From: Thermococcus sp.
Lineage (GTDB): Archaea > Methanobacteriota_B > Thermococci > Thermococcales > Thermococcaceae
Direction of reading: 5' to 3'
DNA length: 6,416 nucleotides
NCBI GenBank assembly: GCA_021160985.1
Contig: JAGHBN010000073.1
Location: 1-6,416, forward strand
Position numbers and translations under genes: made by a program. This document shows positions 1-4,451 of this stretch, in pieces. The notes beneath the pieces are model-generated. The model did not search any database, was not told the DNA's origin, and saw nothing but the letters and a program-made list of their open reading frames with translations. Each line of letters begins with the position of its first letter. Position 1 is the first letter of the stretch.

Positions 1-501
1 ACTATCGAGCTTTTCACGAACTTCATCGCTGATTTCGTCACCATATACTGCATACGCGACGGTAATTGCAACTGCTATTATTGCCATTGCAAGCAACGCA
101 TAAGGGCCGCTGAGGATAAAAGGACCTATAGAGAGAACCTCAAGAACACCGGAAAAGAGCATGTCAACACTGAGGGGTTCCGTTAGAGAACTTACAGTGA
201 ATTCCTTTGTCATTTCGCTTTGTGGTGAATTCCCGGAGGAGACTTCGGAAACATTCACAACAACACCGTTCAAAAATTCCTCTCTGCTGACGTGGCTTTC
301 AATGAAAGCTTTAATCTCTTCAGGGGTTTTCAGTAGGGAGTTCTCGGCTATGGTTACCCTTGTTGGAACTCCGTAAATTTCGATTTCATATGTTTTAACC
401 CCAGCGTTTGTCCCTTGTGTTGCTTCCCCTAAGGCGAGTGCTGGATTTACTATCAATCCAAATATTAAAACTGATATTAACAGTCCAATGATTCTTTTCA
501 A
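1..501 (-). CDS. Predicted exported/membrane protein, unknown function (3' end beyond window)
   Basis: I do not recognise this protein. The minus strand is open from 501 to the window edge, giving 167 residues without a stop; the C-terminus is missing. The N-terminus (MKRIIGLLISVLIFGLIV) is a basic start followed by a hydrophobic stretch (about 4-19) and an A-L-A site near 21-23, so it reads as a signal peptide or anchor. A polar, mostly hydrophilic region (about 26-112, with one N-V-S sequon at 83) follows, then a hydrophobic part (about 113-153) whose clearest membrane segment is 134-153, then an acidic/basic tail. The start is TTG at 501: GGTGAT (511-506) lies four bases before it, and starting there gives the classic MKR signal start. 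A GTG at 510 is in frame but lies inside that ribosome site. The gene is clearly more AT-rich than the genes from 2900 onward. It is divergent from alba. Seen: open frame and hydrophobicity; inferred: export. Confidence 0.72.
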   Translation of the reverse strand, partial: MKRIIGLLISVLIFGLIVNPALALGEATQGTNAGVKTYEIEIYGVPTRVTIAENSLLKTPEEIKAFIESHVSREEFLNGVVVNVSEVSSGNSPQSEMTKEFTVSSLTEPLSVDMLFSGVLEVLSIGPFILSGPYALLAMAIIAVAITVAYAVYGDEISDEVREKLDS

Positions 502-505
502 GTAA

Positions 506-511
506 ATCACC
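506..511 (-). promoter_or_regulatory. Ribosome binding site GGTGAT deciding the TTG start at 501
   Basis: GGTGAT reads on the minus strand from 511 to 506, four bases before TTG at 501. The same GGTGAT-N4-start arrangement precedes the genes starting at 2891 and 2947, which favours TTG 501 over the in-frame GTG at 510. Confidence 0.6.
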
Positions 512-530
512 GAATTAGCATGTATCATAG

Positions 531-547
531 CCTTATAAGTTTTACCA
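531..547 (-). promoter_or_regulatory. BRE/TATA promoter of the exported-protein gene
   Basis: On the minus strand a TGGTAAA element (547-541) resembling a BRE is followed by ACTTATAAGG (540-531), a strong archaeal TATA box. A start about 25 bases downstream falls near 510-512, giving a leader of roughly 10 bases that holds the GGTGAT site. Confidence 0.6.
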
Positions 548-553
548 CTTAAC

Positions 554-574
554 CTATTTAACAAAGCTAAATAG
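554..574. repeat. Perfect 7-bp inverted repeat upstream of the exported-protein promoter
   Basis: CTATTTA (554-560) and TAAATAG (568-574) are exact reverse complements separated by seven bases. A second, shorter pair (ACCAC 544-548, GTGGT 577-581) flanks it roughly symmetrically. It lies just upstream of the minus-strand BRE/TATA, where an archaeal activator could bind. AT-rich sequence raises the odds of chance palindromes, so function is inferred only. Confidence 0.4.
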
Positions 575-651
575 ACGTGGTTTTAATTGGCATCATTCCA
601 CTAAACCCCGCTCAAAAATGCAGAAAGCTCCATGTTTCAGAGCTACATAAA

Positions 652-667
652 CCGAAAAGTATTTAAC
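652..667 (+). promoter_or_regulatory. BRE/TATA promoter of alba
   Basis: CCGAAAAG (652-659) fits a purine/A-rich BRE and is followed by TATTTAAC (660-667), a good archaeal TATA box. Transcription would begin near 688-692, leaving a leader of about 25 bases that contains the GGAGGTG ribosome site. Confidence 0.7.
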
Positions 668-701
668 CAAAACTCCACGATACGCTAACGACAAAATTTC
701 C

Positions 702-708
702 GGAGGTG
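702..708 (+). promoter_or_regulatory. Shine-Dalgarno GGAGGTG deciding the alba start
   Basis: GGAGGTG sits six bases before ATG at 715. The possible upstream start GTG at 706 is part of this motif, so the motif argues for ATG 715. Confidence 0.8.
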
Positions 709-714
709 CCAGAA

Positions 715-990
715 ATGGCTGAGGAGCACGTTGTCTACATTGGAAAGAAGCCGGTTATGAACTACGTCCTGGCCGTTATAACCCAGTTCAACGAGGGTGC
801 CAAGGAGGTCAGCGTTAAGGCGCGCGGTAGGGCCATCAGCAGGGCCGTTGATGTCGCCGAGATCGTCAGGAACAGGTTCCTCCCAGAGGTCAGGGTCAAG
901 GAGATAAGGATCGGCACCGAGGAGCTTCCGACTGCTGACGGCAGAACCGCTAACACCTCAACCATCGAGATCGTTCTCGAGAAGCCGTGA
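715..990 (+). CDS. albA: DNA/RNA-binding chromatin protein Alba
   Basis: Alba is a small dimeric chromatin protein that coats DNA and also binds RNA in many archaea. The 91-residue product has the family's usual length and hallmarks: the V-Y-I-G-K-K-P-V-M-N-Y-V block at about 7-18, in which K11-K12 match the lysine pair that contacts DNA and is acetylated in Sulfolobus Alba; the R-G-R-A-I-S-R-A-V-D-V-A-E helix region at 37-49; and a C-terminal strand region ending I-E-I-V-L-E-K at 84-90, preceded by the flexible T-A-D-G-R loop (73-77) that reaches into the DNA minor groove in relatives. ATG 715 is chosen because GGAGGTG lies just upstream. It has its own promoter and a T-rich end, so it is probably transcribed alone; it is divergent from the exported-protein gene. 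Identification is firm; the acetylation comment is transferred from the family. Confidence 0.97.
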   Translation: MAEEHVVYIGKKPVMNYVLAVITQFNEGAKEVSVKARGRAISRAVDVAEIVRNRFLPEVRVKEIRIGTEELPTADGRTANTSTIEIVLEKP

Positions 991-991
991 A

Positions 992-1012
992 TTTGATTCC
1001 TTTCCTTTTCCT
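992..1012 (+). terminator. albA: Pyrimidine/T-rich terminator after alba
   Basis: Immediately after the alba stop, short T runs (TTTG, TTCC, TTTCC, TTTTCC) make a pyrimidine-rich tract on the coding strand. Archaeal RNA polymerase often stops at such tracts without a hairpin. The inverted repeat at 1031-1050 further on could also contribute. Confidence 0.5.
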
Positions 1013-1030
1013 ACTTGGGCCTTTCTGATC

Positions 1031-1050
1031 ACTTCAACACGGATTGAAGT
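1031..1050. repeat. Perfect 7-bp inverted repeat adjoining the HTH gene promoter
   Basis: ACTTCAA (1031-1037) and TTGAAGT (1044-1050) are exact reverse complements with a six-base spacer. The repeat ends ten bases before the TATA box of the downstream regulator gene and directly adjoins its BRE, a natural place for an operator of a dimeric winged-HTH protein, possibly the encoded one. It could instead be a weak hairpin ending alba transcripts; no long T run follows it on the plus strand, which makes that less likely. Confidence 0.45.
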
Positions 1051-1053
1051 TGT

Positions 1054-1067
1054 GAAAAACTTTAATA
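1054..1067 (+). promoter_or_regulatory. BRE/TATA promoter of the membrane HTH gene
   Basis: GAAAAAC (1054-1060) is a BRE-like element and TTTAATA (1061-1067) the TATA box. The predicted start near 1088-1092 leaves only about 10-14 bases before the TTG at 1102, enough for the GGTGGAG ribosome site at 1091-1097. Confidence 0.6.
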
Positions 1068-1101
1068 CCCGCACCTCATAAAGCCCCTTTGGTGGAGATT
1101 C

Positions 1102-1776
1102 TTGGGCTACGAGACCATTGACATCAACGATGAAAGGGCGAAGGAGCTAGCCCAGATCTTGATGAACGAAAAGGCCATAGCAATCCTCCATCTGATAGAA
1201 GACACCCCCATGTCAATCAGCGAAATCTCAAAGGAGCTTAACCTGCCGATATCGACAGTGTCATACCACATAGATAAGATGATGCGCGTGGGGCTTGTAG
1301 AGGTGGCGGGAAAAAAGTACGGGAAGCGCCTGCAGGAAGTGAAACTCTACAGGGCCTCCAACAGGCCCATACTTCTCATACCAAGGAAGAGCATCCAGAA
1401 GGTGCACAAAAAGACGTTCTCACTTGAGAGGCTTCACGTCATCAGCCTGGGTCTTGCAGGTCTCGTCTCACTCCTCGTGTACAAAACATCCTCCGCCCTT
1501 CTTAAAACGCCTTCCGCAAAAGAGGGTTCCAACGTCACCTACGCAGCTTCACATGTTCCAAACGCAACAACCTCTTCACCTTACAGAATCATGACAACAA
1601 CGAATACAAGCACCAAAACTGCCGTTGAAACCGCCGCAAAGCCAACAACGTCCCAGATCACAACCTTTCCGGTTTCATCCAACAGCCCGATAGGATGGGA
1701 ACCGCTTCTGCTGGCGGTTTTAGCCTTCATAATCACGGTTGTTCTAACGTACTACCTTCTGAAAAGAAGAGGATGA
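1102..1776 (+). CDS. Membrane-anchored winged-HTH (ArsR-like) transcriptional regulator
   Basis: The 224-residue product has three parts. Residues about 10-95 form a winged helix-turn-helix of the ArsR/TrmB-like kind: helix D-E-R-A-K-E-L-A-Q-I-L (10-20), S-I-S-E-I-S-K-E-L (38-46), the recognition helix I-S-T-V-S-Y-H-I-D-K-M (50-60), and a wing ending in L-Y-R-A-S (82-86). A basic stretch then leads to a hydrophobic segment (about 111-127), a 65-residue Ser/Thr/Ala-rich linker (129-195) with three N-glycosylation sequons (N144, N154, N168), and a second membrane span (about 199-220) ending K-R-R-G. The likely topology is HTH inside, linker outside, tail inside. The start is TTG 1102: GGTGGAG lies just upstream, no in-frame ATG precedes it within the transcript, and starting at ATG 1162 would remove the first conserved helix. 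The target genes are unknown. Fold and membrane spans are seen; topology and glycosylation are inferred. Confidence 0.82.
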   Translation: MGYETIDINDERAKELAQILMNEKAIAILHLIEDTPMSISEISKELNLPISTVSYHIDKMMRVGLVEVAGKKYGKRLQEVKLYRASNRPILLIPRKSIQKVHKKTFSLERLHVISLGLAGLVSLLVYKTSSALLKTPSAKEGSNVTYAASHVPNATTSSPYRIMTTTNTSTKTAVETAAKPTTSQITTFPVSSNSPIGWEPLLLAVLAFIITVVLTYYLLKRRG

Positions 1777-1791
1777 GGAAAGCTTTTTAAG
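1775..1791 (+). promoter_or_regulatory. BRE/TATA promoter of the CBS-domain gene
   Basis: GAGGAAAG (1775-1782) followed by CTTTTTAAG (1783-1791) fits a BRE plus TATA box. A start near 1812-1815 gives a leader of about 12 bases with the GAGGTGG ribosome site (1815-1821) at its 5' end. The promoter begins inside the stop codon of the preceding gene, so the CBS gene need not depend on read-through. Confidence 0.6.
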
Positions 1792-1825
1792 GCTCTTCTC
1801 TTACTCCCGTTGACGAGGTGGTAAA

Positions 1826-2359
1826 ATGGCACCAAGGATGACCGTGGGACAAGTGGTTAAGAGGAAGGCAGTCATCGTAAAGCCTAGCGATACCGTCCAC
1901 AGAGTTGCCAGAATTCTCTCAAAAAACAGGGTAGGAAGTGCCGTGGTTGTTAAGAAGGGCGAAATTGTAGGGATTATAACGGACAGGGACATTCTAGACA
2001 AGGTCGTGGCCAAGGGCAAGGACCCCAAGAGCGTGAAAGTTGAGGAGGTCATGACAAAGAACCCCATCACAATAGAGGACGACTACGACATCAGCGACGC
2101 GATCGATAAAATGATGGATAAGGGAATTAGAAGGCTCCTCGTCACCCGCCTCGGAAAGCCGATAGGATTCGTCACAGCTGCCGATCTTCTCGCGGCACTA
2201 AACACATACAGCAACGAGAGCGAGGAGGAGATGACGGAGGAGACCGAAGTTTACGGCATATGCGAGCTCTGCGGTCAGTACGGCCCGCTCTACAAGGTGT
2301 ACATCGAGGGCGGAGAAAAGTGGGTCTGCGAGGCCTGTAAGGACAGCCTCAACCTCTGA
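1826..2359 (+). CDS. CBS-pair protein with C-terminal zinc-ribbon-like domain
   Basis: The 177-residue product carries two CBS domains, which pair to bind adenine nucleotides or related ligands and usually act as energy or ligand sensors. CBS1 spans about 7-60 and ends with the typical G-I-I-T-D-R-D-I (49-56); CBS2 spans about 74-125 with V-M-T-K-N-P-I-T-I (75-83) and G-F-V-T-A-A-D-L (114-121). After an acidic linker (130-141) comes a short tail with two C-x2-C pairs, C146/C149 and C168/C171, spaced as in a small zinc ribbon. The start at ATG 1826 follows GAGGTGG by four bases. It has its own promoter, and its last 11 bases overlap the convergent NTPase gene. The bound ligand and partner cannot be told from sequence; the tail may bind nucleic acid or protein. 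The CBS call is firm, zinc binding is inferred. Confidence 0.92.
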   Translation: MAPRMTVGQVVKRKAVIVKPSDTVHRVARILSKNRVGSAVVVKKGEIVGIITDRDILDKVVAKGKDPKSVKVEEVMTKNPITIEDDYDISDAIDKMMDKGIRRLLVTRLGKPIGFVTAADLLAALNTYSNESEEEMTEETEVYGICELCGQYGPLYKVYIEGGEKWVCEACKDSLNL

Positions 2360-2891
2360 TGCCTTTTAACTCCTTCATTATCTCGTCAAGGATTATTCCA
2401 AACTCCGCGTTCCTGTTCTCAACACTCAACGTGTGGAGCTTCCCCAGCGGGCGGAACTTGTCAGCCATCTTCCTGTGGACGACTGCTAGAAGCGGTTTTT
2501 CAGACTTCAAAACCTCGCCAACAACCCTCACGAACTCATCGCTCTTATATTCCATTGGGCCGATTTCGTCTATGACGACGAGATCCGCCTCCTCCAGCGC
2601 ACGCCGTATTGCCGAAACGCCGACCCTCTCAATCTCGTCAACATGAACAACGTATTTCCCAAACGGTACCCCTGGAAGGCGCGACGTCCCGCGGATGCTC
2701 GCTAGGGTGCCTTCTTCTCCGGTATCGAGGGCAATGATTTTGAATCCAACGCGTCTTCCTCCCCTCCGCACTTCTCTCGTTATCATTCCGCCGACGATGT
2801 AGCCCCATCTCTCGACTTCCCTTGCCACCCTCTCCACGAGGGTCGTCTTCCCGACTCCAGCCGGGCCGGTAATGAATATTCTCAGCGTCAT
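2349..2891 (-). CDS. Nucleoside-triphosphatase, THEP1 family
   Basis: THEP1 proteins are small P-loop NTPases (human relative NTPCR) that hydrolyse ATP, GTP and other NTPs slowly; their cellular role is unsettled. The 180-residue product has the expected length. The Walker A motif G-P-A-G-V-G-K-T is at 9-16 right after strand L-R-I-F-I-T. G-Y-I-V-G-G-M-I-T-R-E-V (30-41) and the R-R-V-G-F-K segment (46-51) match the family's N-terminal half. Walker B L-V-V-I-D-E-I-G-P-M-E (104-114) is the signature of this family, and A-V-V-H-R-K follows at 136-141. The start is ATG 2891, preceded by GGTGAT four bases away and beginning three residues before the first strand; the frame is open further upstream to 2978, but that would run through the promoter and into the divergent mtnA. 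It shares a 55-bp divergent promoter region with mtnA and overlaps the CBS gene tail-to-tail. Confidence 0.94.
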   Translation of the reverse strand: MTLRIFITGPAGVGKTTLVERVAREVERWGYIVGGMITREVRRGGRRVGFKIIALDTGEEGTLASIRGTSRLPGVPFGKYVVHVDEIERVGVSAIRRALEEADLVVIDEIGPMEYKSDEFVRVVGEVLKSEKPLLAVVHRKMADKFRPLGKLHTLSVENRNAEFGIILDEIMKELKGIRG

Positions 2892-2895
2892 TTCA

Positions 2896-2901
2896 ATCAC
2901 C
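2896..2901 (-). promoter_or_regulatory. Ribosome binding site GGTGAT deciding the THEP1 start
   Basis: GGTGAT reads 2901 to 2896 on the minus strand, four bases before ATG 2891. It rules in favour of this start over the longer open frame that begins at 2978. Confidence 0.75.
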
Positions 2902-2915
2902 GAAGGAGATTTAAG
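2901..2915 (+). promoter_or_regulatory. mtnA: BRE/TATA promoter of mtnA
   Basis: CGAAGGAG (2901-2908) and ATTTAAG (2909-2915) fit a BRE and TATA box on the plus strand. The expected transcript start near 2936 leaves about 11 bases, just room for the GGTGAT site (2937-2942) before ATG 2947. Confidence 0.6.
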
Positions 2916-2922
2916 TTCCTCC

Positions 2923-2934
2923 CTTAAACCCTTT
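2923..2934 (-). promoter_or_regulatory. BRE/TATA promoter of the THEP1 gene
   Basis: On the minus strand AAAGGGTTTAAG (2934-2923) supplies a BRE-like purine stretch and a TTTAAG TATA box. The transcript would start near 2900-2902, giving a leader of about 10 bases holding GGTGAT. It faces the mtnA promoter, the TATA boxes being only about seven bases apart. Confidence 0.6.
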
Positions 2935-2936
2935 GG

Positions 2937-2942
2937 GGTGAT
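2937..2942 (+). promoter_or_regulatory. mtnA: Ribosome binding site GGTGAT deciding the mtnA start
   Basis: GGTGAT lies four bases before ATG 2947. Another in-frame ATG at 2941 overlaps this motif and so is unlikely to be used. Confidence 0.7.
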
Positions 2943-2946
2943 GGTT

Positions 2947-4020
2947 ATGGAGATAAGGTACAGGCCGGAAGAACTCACGAAGCTCCCGAGGAGCGTAACC
3001 TACGAGCCGGGAAAGGTCATCATGATCGACCAGACTCTGCTCCCGAGGGATTTCAAGACGATTGAGCTGAGAACCGTCGAAGAAGTTGCCGAAGCGATAG
3101 TCACGATGAAGGTGCGCGGTGCTCCGGCGATTGGGGCCTCAGCCGCTTTTGGCTTAGCTCTCTACGCCGACACTACCAAGGCCAAGACCAGGGACGAGTT
3201 CATGGACGGCTTTTACAGGGCATACGAGACCCTGAAGAATACGAGGCCAACCGCTGTGAACCTCTTCTGGGCCCTCAACAGGATTAAGAAGCTCGTCGAG
3301 GAGAACCTTGAGAGCCCGCTCGACGAGATAAAGCGCATGATTGTGGCCGAGGCCCAGAAGATAGCGGACGAGGACGTTGAGGCGAACCTTAGGATGGGTC
3401 ATTACGGTGCCGAGGCTCTGCCGGAAGGGAACGTCCTAACCCACTGCAACGCCGGAAGCCTGGCTACAGTCCAGCTCGGAACCGTTGGGGCTGTTCTCAG
3501 GGTGATGCACCGCGATGGGACACTCAAGCTCCTCTGGGTGGACGAGACGAGGCCCGTCCTCCAAGGAGCGAGGCTCTCCGCCTGGGAGTACCACTACGAT
3601 GGAATCCCGCTCAAGCTGATAACCGACAACATGGCCGGCTTCGTGATGCAGCAGGGGAGGGTTGACGCGATAATAGTTGGCGCCGACAGGATAGTGGCCA
3701 ACGGCGACTTCGCCAACAAGATAGGCACCTACACCCTCGCCGTCCTCGCGAAGGAGCACGGAATACCGTTCTTCACCGTTGCGCCACTCTCGACGATAGA
3801 CCTCTCGCTAAAAAGCGGGAAGGAGATACCGATTGAGGAAAGAAAGCCGGAGGAAGTTCTCACCTGCGGCGGCTGTAAGATAGCACCGGACGTGGACGTT
3901 TACAACCCGGCCTTCGACGTGACGCCGCACAAGTACCTGACCGGCATAATAACGGACAGGGGCATCGTCTACCCGCCCTTTGAGAGGAACCTGAAGAGGC
4001 TGTTCAAGGATTTAGAATGA
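2947..4020 (+). CDS. mtnA: S-methyl-5-thioribose-1-phosphate isomerase (MtnA, eIF2B-like fold)
   Basis: MtnA converts 5-methylthioribose-1-phosphate to 5-methylthioribulose-1-phosphate in the salvage of methylthioadenosine, a cytosolic step after MTA phosphorylase. The 357-residue length and the N-terminal domain (V-I-M-I-D-Q-T-L-L-P at 24-33, V-R-G-A-P-A-I-G at 56-63) are typical of MtnA. T-H-C-N-A-G-S-L-A-T carries the catalytic cysteine C167; E-T-R-P is at 200-203; G-A-D-R-I with the catalytic acid D247 and N-G-D-F-A-N-K-I-G-T-Y at 252-262 follow. Related ribose-1,5-bisphosphate isomerases and aIF2B subunits share the fold but are shorter and lack this N-terminal domain, so MtnA is preferred. 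A C-G-G-C pair (C307, C310) could form a disulfide. ATG 2947 is chosen from the GGTGAT four bases upstream. The gene is divergent from THEP1 and ends in a hairpin/T-tract terminator. Substrate is inferred from family. Confidence 0.93.
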   Translation: MEIRYRPEELTKLPRSVTYEPGKVIMIDQTLLPRDFKTIELRTVEEVAEAIVTMKVRGAPAIGASAAFGLALYADTTKAKTRDEFMDGFYRAYETLKNTRPTAVNLFWALNRIKKLVEENLESPLDEIKRMIVAEAQKIADEDVEANLRMGHYGAEALPEGNVLTHCNAGSLATVQLGTVGAVLRVMHRDGTLKLLWVDETRPVLQGARLSAWEYHYDGIPLKLITDNMAGFVMQQGRVDAIIVGADRIVANGDFANKIGTYTLAVLAKEHGIPFFTVAPLSTIDLSLKSGKEIPIEERKPEEVLTCGGCKIAPDVDVYNPAFDVTPHKYLTGIITDRGIVYPPFERNLKRLFKDLE

Positions 4021-4021
4021 C

Positions 4022-4066
4022 TGATGGGCGCTCCCATCAATCGGTATCGTTTCTTTTTTCTTTTCC
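4022..4066 (+). terminator. mtnA: Hairpin plus T-tract terminator of mtnA
   Basis: TGATGGG (4022-4028) and CCCATCA (4033-4039) are exact reverse complements around a four-base loop, starting one base after the mtnA stop. A T-rich tract (TTTCTTTTTTCTTTT, about 4050-4064) follows. The hairpin includes the stop codon of the convergent small gene (4039-4037) and the T-tract lies in its last codons, so the same bases encode its Lys-rich tail. Confidence 0.7.
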
Positions 4067-4333
4067 CAGAAGCTTCTTAATCTTGTCTAAAATAGATTTC
4101 CTGTCCTCAACGGCTTCTTCCACGATGACTGCATCTATCTCCCCGAGCCTCTCTTCTATGGCAGGCAGAAGGAGGCCGAGGAGTTCAAGGGGCTCCAGAC
4201 AGGGACAGTCGATAGAGTAGTCGATTGGCTCTCCGTCTGGAAACTCCACCCTGAGCGATATTCCCTCTTCACCCTTCCGGGCTTCAAAACGGGCCGTCCC
4301 TTCCTTCCCCACCACTTTTCCCCTGACGAGCAT
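4037..4333 (-). CDS. Small acidic protein of unknown function with a C-x-C motif
   Basis: I do not recognise the family. The 98-residue product looks like a real, soluble protein: a beta-like N-terminal half (V-R-G-K-V-V-G at 3-9, G-I-S-L-R-V-E-F at 24-31), then D-Y-S-I-D-C-P-C-L-E-P (38-48) with C43 and C45, a leucine-rich helix (L-L-G-L-L-L-P at 51-57), an acidic segment (I-D-A-V-I-V-E-E-A at 66-74) and a Lys-rich helix to the end (about 79-93). No membrane span or signal is seen. The two close cysteines might bind metal or form a redox pair, but this is speculative. The start ATG 4333 has no ribosome site; a TATA box lies about 25 bases upstream, so the mRNA may be leaderless. The frame stays open back to an ATG at 4405, but that adds residues lying across the promoter. 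It is convergent with mtnA and divergent from the alcohol dehydrogenase gene. Confidence 0.75.
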   Translation of the reverse strand: MLVRGKVVGKEGTARFEARKGEEGISLRVEFPDGEPIDYSIDCPCLEPLELLGLLLPAIEERLGEIDAVIVEEAVEDRKSILDKIKKLLGKEKRNDTD

Positions 4334-4355
4334 CGGAGATAGTAAAGAAGGACAG

Positions 4356-4369
4356 CTTAAAGGCCTTTT
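4356..4369 (-). promoter_or_regulatory. BRE/TATA promoter of the small acidic protein, likely leaderless
   Basis: On the minus strand AAAAAGGC (about 4369-4362) is BRE-like and TTTAAG (4361-4356) is the TATA box. Its centre is about 25 bases from the A of ATG 4333, the usual archaeal distance to the transcript start, so the message would start at or next to the start codon. Confidence 0.6.
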
Positions 4370-4405
4370 TTGAACGGGAGGTTGAAAACGAGAAGTTAAC
4401 ATCAT

Positions 4406-4420
4406 CGAGACCGTTAAAAG
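4406..4420 (+). promoter_or_regulatory. Probable BRE/TATA promoter of the alcohol dehydrogenase gene
   Basis: CGAGACC (4406-4412) followed by GTTAAAAG (4413-4420) is the best placed BRE/TATA pair: the transcript start would be near 4440, leaving about 11 bases with the GGTG ribosome site (4442-4445). The box is weaker than others in the window. Confidence 0.45.
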
Positions 4421-4441
4421 TCAATGTACCCAATTTTTATC

Positions 4442-4447
4442 GGTGAG
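4442..4447 (+). promoter_or_regulatory. Ribosome binding site GGTGAG deciding the alcohol dehydrogenase start
   Basis: GGTGAG lies four bases before ATG 4452. The in-frame GTG at 4443 is part of this motif, so ATG 4452 is chosen. Confidence 0.7.
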
Positions 4448-4451
4448 TACA

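Noticed and set aside
161..376. Plus-strand open frame in the first 500 bases
   Set aside because: The minus strand carries a longer frame with signal peptide, ribosome site and promoter, which explains the region.
626..644. AGCTC...GAGCT inverted repeat upstream of alba
   Set aside because: Arms of only five bases with a nine-base loop are expected by chance; nothing else marks it.
706..714. GTG start extending Alba by three residues
   Set aside because: The GTG is part of the GGAGGTG ribosome site; Alba proteins normally begin close to the ATG at 715.
2872..2946. Longer N-terminus for MtnA
   Set aside because: The extension overlaps the NTPase coding start and the promoter; GGTGAT sets ATG 2947.
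2892..2978. Longer N-terminus for the THEP1 NTPase
   Set aside because: It would run through both promoters and into divergent mtnA; GGTGAT precedes ATG 2891 and the P-loop strand begins right after it.
3154..3759. Minus-strand open frames inside mtnA
   Set aside because: Shadow frames of a gene with strong family motifs; no promoter or ribosome site.
4334..4405. Longer N-terminus for the small acidic protein
   Set aside because: The added residues are low in family-like character and lie across a well placed BRE/TATA pair; no ribosome site precedes 4405.
4396..4412. C/D-box sRNA from a GATGATG motif on the minus strand
   Set aside because: No matching CTGA D box or second box pair at the right spacing was found.
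4434..4440. TTTTTAT as TATA box for the ADH gene
   Set aside because: It is only about 12 bases from ATG 4452, so transcription would start inside the gene; the box at 4413-4420 fits better.
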